Counted from the first letter of the stretch, positions 28,784-37,728 are shown. The stretch: DNA of 64,000 nucleotides from RBG-16-66-20 sp040752005 (GCA_040752005.1 JBFMFX010000015.1:1-64000), one strand, 5' to 3'. Program-made: numbers and translations. Notes: generated by a model not told the origin, from the sequence alone.

Positions 28784-30697
28784 ATGTCAAAGCGAAAACC
28801 GCCTGAGACTCCGCGCCCGCGCGCCGAGGCGGCGCTCGTTCGCGGGCGTGTCGAGGGGCATCCCGACGGGCACGGCTTTCTCGTGCCGGAGGCGGGCGGT
28901 GCGCCGGTCTGGCTGAGCGCCGCCGAGATGCGCCAGGTGCTGCACGGCGATTCGGCCGAGGTGCGCATCACCGGCGTGGATGCCCGCGGCCGGCTCTCGG
29001 GCGAGATCGTGCGCGTGCTCGAGCGCGCGCGGCGCCGGATCGTCGGCACGCTGCACGCGGGCCCCGGAATGTTCGTGCTCGTGCCCGAGGACCGGCGGAT
29101 CGCGCAGGATCTGCTGGTGCCGAAGGCGGCGGCCGGCCGCGCGCGACCCGGGCAGGTGGTGACCGTCGAGATCACGCAGCCGCCGACGCGCCACGCGCAG
29201 CCGGTGGCGCGGGTCGTCGAGGTGCTCGGCGCGCGCGACGACCCGGGCATGGAGGTCGAGATCGCGCTGCGCAAGTTCGACTTGCCGCACGTGTTCTCGA
29301 AGGCAGCGCTCGCGGCGGCACGCGCGGCGCCGGAGGCAGTGCGACCCGAGGACCACCGGGGCCGGCGCGACCTGAGGGACCTCGACTTCGTCACCATCGA
29401 CGGCGAGACGGCGAAGGATTTCGACGACGCGGTGTGCGCGCGGCCCGAGGGCCGCGGCCACCGGCTCTGGGTCGCGATCGCCGACGTCAGTCACTACGTG
29501 CGTCACGGCGATGCGCTCGACCGCGACGCGCGCGAACGCGCCACCTCGGTCTACTTTCCGCGCCGCGTGATCCCGATGCTGCCGGAAAAGCTCTCCAACG
29601 GCATCTGCTCGCTCAACCCGGGCGTGGACCGGCTGGCGATGGTGTGCGAGATGGCGGTGACGCAGAAGGGCGGCATCGCCGATTACGTCTTCTATCCGGC
29701 GGTGTTCCGCTCGCGCGCCCGGCTGACCTACGGCCAGGTGTGGCGGTGGTTGTCGGCGGGCGAGGCGCCGCCGCATGTCGCCCACCTGTACGCCGTGTAC
29801 AAGGCGCTCGCGCGGGCGCGCGGCGAGCGCGGCGCGATAGACTTCGACACCCTCGAGACCCGCATCGAGTTCGACGCGCGCGGCCGCATCACCCGCATCG
29901 TGCCGGAGCCGCGCAACGACGCGCACCGCCTGATCGAGGAGTGCATGCTGGCGGCCAACGTCTGCGCCGGAGAGTTTCTCGCCGCGCGCCAGCACCCGAC
30001 GCTCTACCGCGTGCACGAGCAGCCGGACCCGGACAAGGTGCACGCCCTGCGCGAGTTCCTCGCCGAGCTGGGCCTTTCTCTCGGCGGCGGTGACCGGCCG
30101 CGACCGGCGGACTACGCGCGGCTGCTCGATCGCATCCGCGGCCGGCCGGACGCGGCGCTGCTGCAGACGATCCTGCTGCGCTCGCTCAAGCAGGCGCACT
30201 ACAGTCCGGAGAACGTCGGCCACTTCGGGCTCGCGTTCGAGGCCTACGTGCACTTCACCTCGCCGATCCGCCGCTACCCGGACCTGCTCGTTCACCGCGC
30301 GATCAAGGCCTGCCTCGCCGGGCGGCGCTACGAGGGCGTGGACTGGGAGGAGATGGGGCGGCACGCGTCGGAAGCCGAGCGCCGCGCCGACGAGGCGAGC
30401 CGCGACGTCGAGAACTGGCTCAAGTGCCTGTACATGCGCGAGCATGTGGGCGGGGTGTTCGCCGGGCGCATCACCGGCGTCACCGCGTTCGGCCTGTTCG
30501 TCACGCTCGACGAGTACTTCGTGGACGGGCTGGTGCACATCTCGGAGCTGGGACGGGACTACTTCCGCTTCGAGCCCAAGCGGCACATGCTGCTGGGCGA
30601 GCGCACCGGGCGGCGCTACCGGCTCGCGGACCCGATCCGGGTGAAGCTCGTGCGCGTGGACGTCGAGAGCCGCAAGATGGATTTCGTACCCGCATGA
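28784..30697 (+). CDS. rnr: Ribonuclease R
   Basis: 3'-5' exoribonuclease of the RNB family, about 637 aa. Cold-shock domains (about 15-190), then the RNB catalytic domain with the metal-binding aspartates in DFVTIDGETAKDFDDAV, YFPRRVIPMLPEKLSNGICS, FTSPIRRYPDLLVHRAI, and a C-terminal S1 domain (GVFAGRITGVTAFGLFVTLD). It lacks the long basic tail of the E. coli enzyme. A TTG at 28778 is better spaced from AGGAG (28767-28771), so the start may be six bases earlier. Its TGA overlaps the rlmB ATG. Confidence 0.95.
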   Translation: MSKRKPPETPRPRAEAALVRGRVEGHPDGHGFLVPEAGGAPVWLSAAEMRQVLHGDSAEVRITGVDARGRLSGEIVRVLERARRRIVGTLHAGPGMFVLVPEDRRIAQDLLVPKAAAGRARPGQVVTVEITQPPTRHAQPVARVVEVLGARDDPGMEVEIALRKFDLPHVFSKAALAAARAAPEAVRPEDHRGRRDLRDLDFVTIDGETAKDFDDAVCARPEGRGHRLWVAIADVSHYVRHGDALDRDARERATSVYFPRRVIPMLPEKLSNGICSLNPGVDRLAMVCEMAVTQKGGIADYVFYPAVFRSRARLTYGQVWRWLSAGEAPPHVAHLYAVYKALARARGERGAIDFDTLETRIEFDARGRITRIVPEPRNDAHRLIEECMLAANVCAGEFLAARQHPTLYRVHEQPDPDKVHALREFLAELGLSLGGGDRPRPADYARLLDRIRGRPDAALLQTILLRSLKQAHYSPENVGHFGLAFEAYVHFTSPIRRYPDLLVHRAIKACLAGRRYEGVDWEEMGRHASEAERRADEASRDVENWLKCLYMREHVGGVFAGRITGVTAFGLFVTLDEYFVDGLVHISELGRDYFRFEPKRHMLLGERTGRRYRLADPIRVKLVRVDVESRKMDFVPA

Positions 30698-31449
30698 GCC
30701 GCCGCGGTCCGCGCGAGCCGCGCGTGGTGTTCGGCTTTCACGCCGTGCTGGCGAGCCTGCGCGCCGATCCGGGCTCGGTGACGGAGATCTTTCTTGACGA
30801 GGCGCGCAACGACGCGCGCGCGCGCGAGCTTGCGGCGGCGGCGGAGAAAGCGGGCGTGCGCCTGATGCGCGTGCCGGCGAAGCGGCTCGACGGCTTCTAC
30901 GGCGGCGGCCGGCATCAGGGCGTGGTCGCGCGCGTCGCGCCGCGGCGCGATGCCGACAGCCTCGACGAGCTGCTGGAGAAAATCGCCAAGCCGCTGCTGC
31001 TCGTCCTCGACGGCGTCACCGATCCGCACAACCTCGGCGCCTGCCTGCGCGTCGCCAACGCCGCCGGCGCGCACGCGGTGATCGCACCGAAGGACCGCGC
31101 CGCCGGAATCAGTGCCGCGGTGTCCAAGGTGGCGAGCGGGGCGGCGGAGCTCACGCCCTACTTCATGGTCACCAACCTCGCGCGCACGCTGGGTGAATTG
31201 AAGGAGCGCGACATCTGGATCGTCGGCGCCGACGAACGCGCCGAGACGCCGCTTTTCGCGGCCGACCTGCCCGACTCGGTCGCCTGGGTGCTCGGCGCCG
31301 AAGGTGAAGGAATGCGCCGCCTGACGCGCCAGTCGTGCGACCTGCTGGTGCGCATCCCGACGCACGGGGGCGTGGCGAGCTTGAACGTGGCGGTGGCGGC
31401 CGGCGTGTGCCTGTACGAATCGGTCAGGCGGCGGACGGCCGCGGCGTGA
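30694..31449 (+). CDS. rlmB: 23S rRNA (guanosine-2'-O-)-methyltransferase RlmB
   Basis: SPOUT methyltransferase that modifies G2251 of 23S rRNA, 251 aa. N-terminal substrate-binding domain (VVFGFHAVLASLRADPGSV) and the three knot motifs LDGVTDPHNLGACLRVANAA, WVLGAEGEGMRRLTRQSCD and IPTHGGVASLNVAVAAGV. Coupled to rnr by a 4-bp overlap, the usual rnr-rlmB pair. Confidence 0.95.
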   Translation: MSRRGPREPRVVFGFHAVLASLRADPGSVTEIFLDEARNDARARELAAAAEKAGVRLMRVPAKRLDGFYGGGRHQGVVARVAPRRDADSLDELLEKIAKPLLLVLDGVTDPHNLGACLRVANAAGAHAVIAPKDRAAGISAAVSKVASGAAELTPYFMVTNLARTLGELKERDIWIVGADERAETPLFAADLPDSVAWVLGAEGEGMRRLTRQSCDLLVRIPTHGGVASLNVAVAAGVCLYESVRRRTAAA

Positions 31450-31464
31450 TGGGCACGCCACGGC

Positions 31465-31494
31465 TTGCCGCGCGTGGCGGATTTCCCCTATAAT
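31465..31494 (+). promoter_or_regulatory. Sigma-70 promoter of the rpsF operon
   Basis: TTGCCG at 31465-31470 and a perfect TATAAT at 31489-31494, separated by 18 bp, 88 bp ahead of rpsF. A strong housekeeping promoter is expected for this ribosomal operon. The leader of about 80 nt contains a GAAGGAG ribosome site at 31564-31570. Confidence 0.85.
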
Positions 31495-31581
31495 CCGCGC
31501 CCTTACGCTCCACGGGAGCGCGTTCCTTGCCGCACCGTCCACCGCAGACGGGCGGCTTACCCAGAAGGAGAGCAAACCGCG

Positions 31582-31965
31582 ATGCGGCATTACGAGATCT
31601 GTTTCATCGTCCATCCGGACCAGAGCGAGCAGGTGCCCGCGATGGTCGAGCGCTACAAGGGCATCGTCGCGCAGAGGAAAGGGCGCATCCATCGCCTCGA
31701 GGACTGGGGCCGGCGCCAGCTCGCGTACCCGATCGCCAAGGTGCACAAGGCGCACTACGTGCTGATGAACATCGAGTGCGACGCCGAGACGCTCGCCGAG
31801 CTCGATCATGCGTTCCGCTTCAACGACGCGGTGCTGCGGCATCTGATCATCCACATGCCGAAGGCGATCACCACGCCCTCACCGATGATGAAGGACGAAA
31901 AATCGCGCTCGATGCTCGAGCGCGCGCCGGAGGCGCCGGCGGCTGAACCCGCGCCGACCGCTTGA
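31582..31965 (+). CDS. rpsF: 30S ribosomal protein bS6
   Basis: Small-subunit protein S6, 127 aa. MRHYEICFIVHPDQSEQVPA, GRIHRLEDWGRRQLAYPIAK and NDAVLRHLIIHM are conserved. The C-terminus carries a Pro/Ala-rich tail. First gene of rpsF-priB-rpsR-rplI; the leader may carry the usual S6:S18 autoregulatory structure, but I cannot fold it here. Confidence 0.96.
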   Translation: MRHYEICFIVHPDQSEQVPAMVERYKGIVAQRKGRIHRLEDWGRRQLAYPIAKVHKAHYVLMNIECDAETLAELDHAFRFNDAVLRHLIIHMPKAITTPSPMMKDEKSRSMLERAPEAPAAEPAPTA

Positions 31966-32261
31966 GGGACGCGAACCGCCTGGAGATCACCGGCACGGTG
32001 AGCGAGCTAAAGGCACTGCGCCACACGCCGGCGGGGATCCCGGTGGTCGAGTTCCGGCTGCGGCACGAATCGCAGCAGCTCGAAGCGGGCGCGATGCGCA
32101 GGGTGCAGGCGGAAATCGACGCAATCGCGTTCGAGACCCTGGCGCGGCTGGTGGCGAGAATCGAGCCAGGGCGCACGCTCACCGCCGCAGGGTTCCTCGC
32201 CGCGAAGAGCCGGCGCTCGAAGAAACCGGTGCTGCACGTGACGCAAATCGAATTCGAATAG
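31962..32261 (+). CDS. priB: Primosomal replication protein N (PriB)
   Basis: Single-strand-binding OB-fold protein of the replication restart primosome, 99 aa, found mainly in beta- and gammaproteobacteria. TTG start overlaps the rpsF stop (TTGA). RLEITGTVSELKALRHTPAG, VVEFRLRHESQQLEAGAMRR and LHVTQIEFE match the family. Its place between rpsF and rpsR is the main lineage clue of the window. Confidence 0.93.
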   Translation: MRDANRLEITGTVSELKALRHTPAGIPVVEFRLRHESQQLEAGAMRRVQAEIDAIAFETLARLVARIEPGRTLTAAGFLAAKSRRSKKPVLHVTQIEFE

Positions 32262-32285
32262 ACGCATACCGAGGAGCAACAGGCA

Positions 32286-32555
32286 ATGGCCACGCCGAAA
32301 AAGGCAAAGAGCAAGAGCAAGGAACGGGCGCAGCGCGGCCTGTTCCGGCGGCGCAAGTTCTGCCGCTTCACCGCGGAAAAGATCGAATGGATTGACTACA
32401 AGGACGTGGACCTGCTGCGCGACTACATCAGCGAGAACGGCAAGATCATTCCGGCGCGCATCACCGGCACGTCGGCCGGCTACCAGCGCCAGCTTTCGGT
32501 GGCGATCAAGCGCGCGCGCTTTCTCGCCCTGCTGCCCTACACCGACCTGCACTGA
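32286..32555 (+). CDS. rpsR: 30S ribosomal protein bS18
   Basis: Small-subunit protein S18, 89 aa, with a basic N-terminal extension (ATPKKAKSKSKERAQRGLFR). Conserved RRRKFCRFTAE, IDYKDVDLLRDYISENGKII and TGTSAGYQRQLSVAIKRAR. GAGGAGCAAC precedes the ATG. Binds next to S6 on the ribosome platform. Confidence 0.97.
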   Translation: MATPKKAKSKSKERAQRGLFRRRKFCRFTAEKIEWIDYKDVDLLRDYISENGKIIPARITGTSAGYQRQLSVAIKRARFLALLPYTDLH

Positions 32556-32569
32556 AGGAGGGCGAGGCG

Positions 32570-33019
32570 ATGCAAGTCATCCTGATGGAGCGGATCGCCA
32601 ATCTCGGCAACCTCGGCGACGTGGTCAAGGTGAAGGACGGCTTCGCGCGCAACTACCTGATTCCGCAGGGCAAGGCGAAGCGCGCCACCGAGGCGAACAT
32701 CAAGGCGTTCGAGCAGCAGCGCGCCGAGCTGGAAAAGGCGCAGGCCGAAGCGCTCGCGCGCGCGCAGGAACGCGGCGCGAAGCTGGAGGGCCTGACGCTG
32801 CAGATCGTGCGCAAGGCGGGCGTGGACGGGCGCCTGTTCGGCTCGGTCACCAACTACGACATCGTCGAGGCGCTGCAGGCGCAGGGCCACGAGGTCGAGC
32901 GCGCGCAGGTGAGGATGCCCGCGGGGCCCCTGAAGGCGGTGGGCGATTACCAGATCCAGATCGCCCTGCACACCGACGTGGTGGTCACGGTCAACGTTTC
33001 CGTGCTGGGCGAGACCTGA
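32570..33019 (+). CDS. rplI: 50S ribosomal protein bL9
   Basis: Large-subunit protein L9, 149 aa. MQVILMERIANLGNLGDVVK, VKDGFARNYLIPQGKAKRAT, the long central helix, and the C-terminal domain (FGSVTNYDIVEALQAQG, HTDVVVTVNVSVLGE). Last gene of the operon; an intrinsic terminator follows at 33054. Confidence 0.97.
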   Translation: MQVILMERIANLGNLGDVVKVKDGFARNYLIPQGKAKRATEANIKAFEQQRAELEKAQAEALARAQERGAKLEGLTLQIVRKAGVDGRLFGSVTNYDIVEALQAQGHEVERAQVRMPAGPLKAVGDYQIQIALHTDVVVTVNVSVLGET

Positions 33020-33053
33020 GCCGCGAAAAAAGCGTGCGGAAACAGGCGCGAGG

Positions 33054-33083
33054 AAAAGGGCTGGCGACGGCCCTTTTTCTTTT
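33054..33083 (+). terminator. Intrinsic terminator after rplI
   Basis: AAAAGGGC (33054-33061) pairs with GCCCTTTT (33070-33077) around an 8-nt loop, followed by a T-rich run (TTCTTTT). It closes the rpsF-rplI operon before dnaB. Confidence 0.88.
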
Positions 33084-33101
33084 GTAGCATCGTCGCAACC
33101 C

Positions 33102-34499
33102 ATGGCCCAGACACAGGTCCGGCGAACCGAGCCGGTGGATCCGCAGCTCCTGGCGCTCAAGGTGCCGCCGCACTCGGTGGAAGCCGAGCAGTCGGTGCTC
33201 GGTGCGCTGCTCATCGACAACCAGGCGTTCGACCGCATCGCCGATATCGTCGGCGCCGACGACTTTTACCGCGACGATCACCGGCGCATCTGGCGCCATA
33301 TCGTCAAGCTGATCGAGGCGGGCAAGCCGGCCGACGTGGTGACGGTGGGCGAGTCGATCGAGGCGAGCGAGGACAAGGACCGCGTCGGCGGCGTCGCCTA
33401 TCTCGGTCTGCTGGCGCAGAACACGCCCTCGGCGCTCAACATCCGGCGCTACGCCGAGCTGGTGCGCGAGCGCGCGGTGCAGCGGCGCCTGGCGCAGGTG
33501 GCCACCGAGATCGCGGAAAGCGCGCTCAACCCCGCCGGCAAGGACGTCGGCCAGATTCTGGACGAGGCCGAGTCGCGCATCATGGAGGTGGGCGAATCGG
33601 GCAGTCGCGGCCGCCAGGGGTTCGAGGAGGTGCAGACGGTGCTGGCGCGGGTTTTCGAGCGCATCGACCATCTGTACCACCGCGAGGACAAGAGCGAGGT
33701 CACCGGCATCCCGACCGGGTTCCTCGACCTCGACGAGAAGACCGCGGGCTTGCAGCCGGGCGATCTGATCATCGTCGCCGGCCGGCCGAGCATGGGCAAG
33801 ACGGCATTCGCGCTCAACATCGCCGAGCATGTGGCGGTGGACAACGGTCTGCCGGTGGCGATCTTCAGCATGGAGATGAGCGCGACGCAGCTCGCGATGC
33901 GCATGCTCGGCTCGATCGCGGAGGTGGACCAGCACAAGATGCGGACCGGGCGGCTCGCTGACGAGGAGTGGGGCAAGCTCTCGGTGGCGATGGAGCGGTT
34001 GCACGCCGCGCCGATCTTCATCGACGAGACGGCGGCGCTCAATGCGCTCGAGCTGCGCGCGCGCGCGCGGCGCATGCGTCGCAGCTGCGGCAAGCTCGGC
34101 CTGGTCGTCGTCGACTATCTGCAGCTCATGTCGGCCGCGCGCGAGGGCGAGAACCGCGCCACCGAGATCTCGGAGATCTCGCGCTCGCTCAAGGCGCTCG
34201 CCAAGGAGCTGGAAGTGCCGGTGGTGGCACTGTCGCAGCTCTCGCGTGCCGTCGAGCAGAGGAACGACCGCCGTCCGATGATGTCGGATCTGCGCGAGTC
34301 GGGCGCGATCGAGCAGGACGCCGACGTGATCCTGTTCATCTACCGCGACGAGGTCTATCACCCGGACAAGCCCGAGGCGAAGGGCCGCGCCGAGGTGATC
34401 ATCGGCAAGCAGAGGAACGGACCGATCGGCAAGGTCGAGCTCGCCTTCCGCGGGCAGTACACGCGCTTCGAGAACCTCGCGCATGTGACCGGCTACTAG
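33102..34499 (+). CDS. dnaB: Replicative DNA helicase DnaB
   Basis: Hexameric fork helicase, 465 aa. N-terminal primase-binding domain (VPPHSVEAEQSVLGALLIDN), then the RecA-like domain with Walker A GRPSMGKTAFALNIA, FSMEMSATQLAMRML, Walker B LGLVVVDYLQLM, and SQLSRAVEQRNDRRPMMSDL with RESGAIEQDADVILFIYR. Full length; no intein. Confidence 0.97.
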   Translation: MAQTQVRRTEPVDPQLLALKVPPHSVEAEQSVLGALLIDNQAFDRIADIVGADDFYRDDHRRIWRHIVKLIEAGKPADVVTVGESIEASEDKDRVGGVAYLGLLAQNTPSALNIRRYAELVRERAVQRRLAQVATEIAESALNPAGKDVGQILDEAESRIMEVGESGSRGRQGFEEVQTVLARVFERIDHLYHREDKSEVTGIPTGFLDLDEKTAGLQPGDLIIVAGRPSMGKTAFALNIAEHVAVDNGLPVAIFSMEMSATQLAMRMLGSIAEVDQHKMRTGRLADEEWGKLSVAMERLHAAPIFIDETAALNALELRARARRMRRSCGKLGLVVVDYLQLMSAAREGENRATEISEISRSLKALAKELEVPVVALSQLSRAVEQRNDRRPMMSDLRESGAIEQDADVILFIYRDEVYHPDKPEAKGRAEVIIGKQRNGPIGKVELAFRGQYTRFENLAHVTGY

Positions 34500-34519
34500 C
34501 CGGAGAAGAGGAGTCCCCG

Positions 34520-34759
34520 ATGTCCGAACCGAATATCGCGCAGAAGTCCCCGTACGCCGTGGAGCTGGCACCGGGCGACTACTGGTGGTGCGCCTGCGGG
34601 CGCTCCAAGCGCCAGCCTTTCTGCGACGGCTCGCACAAGGGAAGCGAGTTCTCCCCGGTCAAGTTCACGATCACCGAGCCGCAGAAAGTCTGGCTGTGCG
34701 GATGCAAGCGCACCGCCAAGAAGCCCTTCTGCGACGGCACGCACAACACCCTCGCCTAG
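34520..34759 (+). CDS. CDGSH iron-sulfur domain protein
   Basis: Small 79-aa protein with two CDGSH-type 2Fe-2S sites: WCACGRSKRQPFCDGSHKG at about 27-45 and WLCGCKRTAKKPFCDGTHNT at about 58-77. Each has the three-Cys/one-His ligand pattern. No targeting signal, so it is cytoplasmic. AGAGGAG precedes the ATG and it follows dnaB by 20 bp. The role of bacterial double-CDGSH proteins is uncertain; redox or iron-sulfur handling is likely. Confidence 0.9.
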   Translation: MSEPNIAQKSPYAVELAPGDYWWCACGRSKRQPFCDGSHKGSEFSPVKFTITEPQKVWLCGCKRTAKKPFCDGTHNTLA

Positions 34760-34831
34760 ACTTCGGCCCTCGACCCCGGATCGAGCGGGCCGCGGCGGCG
34801 CACGGCCGGCGCGCGCGGCGCCCGGGCGACG

Positions 34832-35662
34832 CTATCGCTTGCTCGCGACCCAGCGCCCCTCGACGCCGGCCTCGGTGCGAAAGCTCCCTTCCATGCGGTT
34901 TCCGGTCACGCGCCCGGTGTAGTCGCGGCGCACGCCGTTGTTGTCCACGAAGGCGAAGCTGATGTGAAAACCGCGCAGGTGCGGCTCGCGCAGCCCCGCC
35001 TGCAGCGTCGGCCCGAGCGCGACCGTGCCCTCGATTTTCTGGAACTTCTGCTCGAGCGCGAGATCGAGGCGCTCGCTGCCCGCCTCGAGCGTCCAGCGGC
35101 CCTGGATGTTCGCCGGTACCACCCAGAAGTACGCCCGCCGGCCGTCCATGGAGGAGGCCTCGTCCGGCTCCCAGTCGTCCATCGTGAAGGAGTGCGACAC
35201 GATCCGGGTGCCCGGGCGCATGGCGAGGATTTGCGGCCGCAGCTTCAGGTTCAGCGCCGGCAGCAAGTACATCGTCACCACGGTGGCCTGGGAAAAATCG
35301 GTGGCGAAGATGTCGCCCTGGACGATTCTCGCCCGGCCGGCGACGCCCGCCTTTTCCACCTGTGCCTGCGCGTACTTCGCCATGTCGGGGTTGTACTCGA
35401 TGCCGACGGCGCGCGCGCCGAACTTCTTCGCCGCCGCGATCACGATCTTGCCGTCGCCGGCGCCGAGGTCGTAGACGAGGTCGTTCGGGGTCACCTGCGC
35501 CATGCGCAGCATCCGGTCCACGACGTCGTCCGGCGTCGGCACCCAGATCACATCCTTGCCGGGCTGGCCGACCTGCGGCTCAAAGCCCTTTTGCTGCGCC
35601 GGGGCGGCGCCCGCGAAGGCGAGCGCCACGGCGAGCGCGAGCAAGGTTCTCAGCATCGTCAT
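34832..35662 (-). CDS. Exported class I SAM-methyltransferase-like protein
   Basis: 276 aa. An N-terminal signal peptide (MTMLRTLLALAVALAFAGAA, cleavage after APA at about residue 22) is followed by a Rossmann methyltransferase domain with motif I VYDLGAGDGKIVIAAAKKFG, motif II GIEYNPDM and the GDIFATDFSQATVVTMYLLP block. The C-terminal part (about 180-276) is a separate beta-rich domain. SAM is not expected in the periplasm, so the export signal is puzzling, although similar proteins with signal peptides occur in related bacteria. Substrate unknown. A fragment of a related gene lies at 50922-51150. Confidence 0.75.
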   Translation of the reverse strand: MTMLRTLLALAVALAFAGAAPAQQKGFEPQVGQPGKDVIWVPTPDDVVDRMLRMAQVTPNDLVYDLGAGDGKIVIAAAKKFGARAVGIEYNPDMAKYAQAQVEKAGVAGRARIVQGDIFATDFSQATVVTMYLLPALNLKLRPQILAMRPGTRIVSHSFTMDDWEPDEASSMDGRRAYFWVVPANIQGRWTLEAGSERLDLALEQKFQKIEGTVALGPTLQAGLREPHLRGFHISFAFVDNNGVRRDYTGRVTGNRMEGSFRTEAGVEGRWVASKR

Positions 35663-35711
35663 GGGCAGAGTCCTCGTCCTGTGGAGCGTGCGAAAGGCTG
35701 CGAAGGTTAGC

Positions 35712-35748
35712 AGAAAAAGCCGCCGCCCTCCGGGCGCGCCGGCGGCGG
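35712..35748 (-). terminator. Intrinsic terminator after the PIN-PhoH gene
   Basis: On the minus strand CCGCCGCC (35748-35741) pairs with GGCGGCGG (35727-35720) and is followed by CTTTTTCT. It begins about ten bases after the stop codon of the PIN-PhoH gene at 35759. Confidence 0.85.
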
Positions 35749-35758
35749 TTTCGCCGCG

Positions 35759-37180
35759 CTACAGGGCCGTGGCGGCGTGGTCGGCGAGGCGCGAGCGCTC
35801 GCCGCGGGCGAGCGTGACGTGTCCGGCGTGCGCCCAGCCCTTCATGCGGTCCACGACAAAGGTGAGGCCGGAGGAGCCCTCGGTGAGGTAGGGCGTGTCA
35901 ATTTGCGCGATGTTGCCCAGGCACACCACCTTGGTGCCGGGGCCGGCGCGCGTCACCAGCGTCTTCATCTGCTTGGGCGTGAGGTTCTGCGCCTCGTCAA
36001 TGATCAGCCACTTGTTGACGAAGGTGCGCCCGCGCATGAAATTGAGCGACTTGATGCGGATACGCGAGCGCACCAGGTCGCGCGCCGCCGCGCGCCCCCA
36101 TTCGCCGCCTGCCTCGTCCGAGGCGTTGAGGACATCCAGATTGTCCTCCAGCGCCCCCATCCAGGGCTGCATCTTCTCCTCCTCGGTGCCGGGCAGAAAG
36201 CCGATGTCCTCGCCGATCGGCACCGTCACGCGCGTCATGATGATCTCGCTGTAGCGCTTCTCGTCGAGCACCTGCGTCAGCCCGGCGGCGAGCGCGAGCA
36301 GCGTCTTGCCGGTGCCCGCCTGCCCGAGCAGGGTGACGAAATCGATCGCCGGATTCATCAGCAGGTTGAGCGCGAAGTTCTGCTCGCGGTTGCGCGCGGT
36401 GATGCCCCAGACCGCGTGGCGCGCGTGGCTGTAGTCGCGCAGCGTCTCCAGCACCGCGCTGCGCCCGGATTTTTCCTTCACCATCGCATACAGCGGCCGC
36501 TCGCCCGACTCGTCCCAGACGAACTGGTTGAGCAGCAGCTCCGGCACCAGCGGGCCGTGGATGCGGTAGTAGGTGTGGCCCTCCTTCTTCCACGACTCCA
36601 TGTCGCGGGCGTGGCTTTCCCAGAACCCGGGCGGCAGCTCGCGCATGCCGGTGTAGAGCAGATCGGTGTCCTCCAGCACCTTGTCGCTGGTGTAGTCCTC
36701 GGCGGCGAGCCCGAGCGCGCGCGCCTTGATGCGCATGTTGATGTCCTTGGACACCAGGATCACCTCGCGCTGCGGCTCCTTCTTCTGCAGGTGGCGCACC
36801 ACCGCGAGAATCTGGTTGTCGGTCTTGCCGGCGGCGAGCGTCGCCGGGAGTTCGCCGTTGATCGCCTCGGTCTGCAGGAACAGGCGCCCGCGCGCCGAGG
36901 GGCCGCCTGCGCGCGTGCGGATCGGCAGCCCGGCGGCGATGTCCTTCACCCGCGCCGGAATGATCTCGTCCAGGAACCGGCTCGCCTGGCGCGCGTTACG
37001 CGCCACGTCCGACATGCCTTTCTTGTGGTTGTCCAGCTCCTCCAGCGTCCCCATCGGCAGGTACACGTCGTGCTCCTCGAACCGGAACAGGCTCGTCGGG
37101 TCGTGGATCAGCACGTTGGTGTCGAGCACGAAGAGCTTGCGGGTCCTGCTGCGGGCGGCGGGGCGGGGACGTTTCGCCAT
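35759..37180 (-). CDS. PIN-domain PhoH family ATPase (PhoH2-like)
   Basis: 473 aa from ATG 37180. An N-terminal PIN nuclease domain (KLFVLDTNVLIHDPTSLFRF, LEELDNHKKG, ILVSKDINMRIKARALG) is followed by the PhoH helicase domain with Walker A LLGQAGTGKTLLALAAGL, RVTVPIGEDIGFLPGTEEEK and Walker B KWLIIDEAQNLTPKQMKTLV. This fusion is a predicted ribonuclease/RNA helicase. It continues upstream in frame without a stop, but residues before MAKRPRPAARSRTRK do not look conserved. Confidence 0.92.
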   Translation of the reverse strand: MAKRPRPAARSRTRKLFVLDTNVLIHDPTSLFRFEEHDVYLPMGTLEELDNHKKGMSDVARNARQASRFLDEIIPARVKDIAAGLPIRTRAGGPSARGRLFLQTEAINGELPATLAAGKTDNQILAVVRHLQKKEPQREVILVSKDINMRIKARALGLAAEDYTSDKVLEDTDLLYTGMRELPPGFWESHARDMESWKKEGHTYYRIHGPLVPELLLNQFVWDESGERPLYAMVKEKSGRSAVLETLRDYSHARHAVWGITARNREQNFALNLLMNPAIDFVTLLGQAGTGKTLLALAAGLTQVLDEKRYSEIIMTRVTVPIGEDIGFLPGTEEEKMQPWMGALEDNLDVLNASDEAGGEWGRAAARDLVRSRIRIKSLNFMRGRTFVNKWLIIDEAQNLTPKQMKTLVTRAGPGTKVVCLGNIAQIDTPYLTEGSSGLTFVVDRMKGWAHAGHVTLARGERSRLADHAATAL

Positions 37181-37250
37181 CGGGGGGGAGAGGGGAGAGG
37201 GGCCTGCTGCTTCGATCCTGCCGGTTTCGAATTGTTCTGCGAGCGTCGAA

Positions 37251-37706
37251 TCAGAGGGTCTTAACAAAGTCGAGTACCTCCCTTGCGTGGCCGGGCACCT
37301 TGACGCCGCGCCACTCGCGCGCAAGCCGCCCCTTCGCGTCAATCACGAAGGTGCTGCGCTCGATGCCGCGGACCTTCCTGCCGTACAGGTTCTTCGTCTT
37401 CAGGACGCCGAACTGTTGCGCCACCTTTTCGTCGGCGTCCGAGAGCAGATCGAAGGGCAGCCCCAGCTTCGCCTTGAAGCGCTCGTGCGAGGCGAGCGAG
37501 TCGCGCGAGATGCCGTACACCGCCGCGCCGGCGCGCGCAAACTCGCGGTGAAGATCGCGAAAAGCCGCGCCCTCGGCGGTGCAGCCGGGCGTGTTGTCCT
37601 TCGGGTAGAAGTAAAGGACCAGCGTCTTGCCGCGGTGCTCCGAGAGCCGGAACACGCCGCCGCCGGTCGAAGGAAGGCTGAAGTCCTTGACCGTGTTATC
37701 CGGCAT
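37251..37706 (-). CDS. bcp: Thioredoxin-dependent peroxiredoxin (Bcp/PrxQ)
   Basis: Peroxidase that detoxifies hydroperoxides, 151 aa. Peroxidatic Cys in YPKDNTPGCTAEGAAFRD at about residue 42. The second Cys found five residues later in E. coli Bcp is replaced (TPGCTAEGA), so it probably acts as a 1-Cys enzyme or resolves with a partner. GISRDSLASHERFKAKLGLP and ERSTFVIDAKGRL are family motifs. Confidence 0.93.
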   Translation of the reverse strand: MPDNTVKDFSLPSTGGGVFRLSEHRGKTLVLYFYPKDNTPGCTAEGAAFRDLHREFARAGAAVYGISRDSLASHERFKAKLGLPFDLLSDADEKVAQQFGVLKTKNLYGRKVRGIERSTFVIDAKGRLAREWRGVKVPGHAREVLDFVKTL

Positions 37707-37712
37707 GCCAGG

Positions 37713-37728
37713 GGTTTGTTAGCAAACC
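37713..37728. repeat. Perfect palindrome upstream of bcp
   Basis: GGTTTG-TTAG-CAAACC, 6-bp arms and a 4-nt spacer, lies 7-22 nt upstream of the bcp start codon. It overlaps the expected ribosome-binding region and could be an operator or a translational hairpin. No function is established. Confidence 0.4.
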
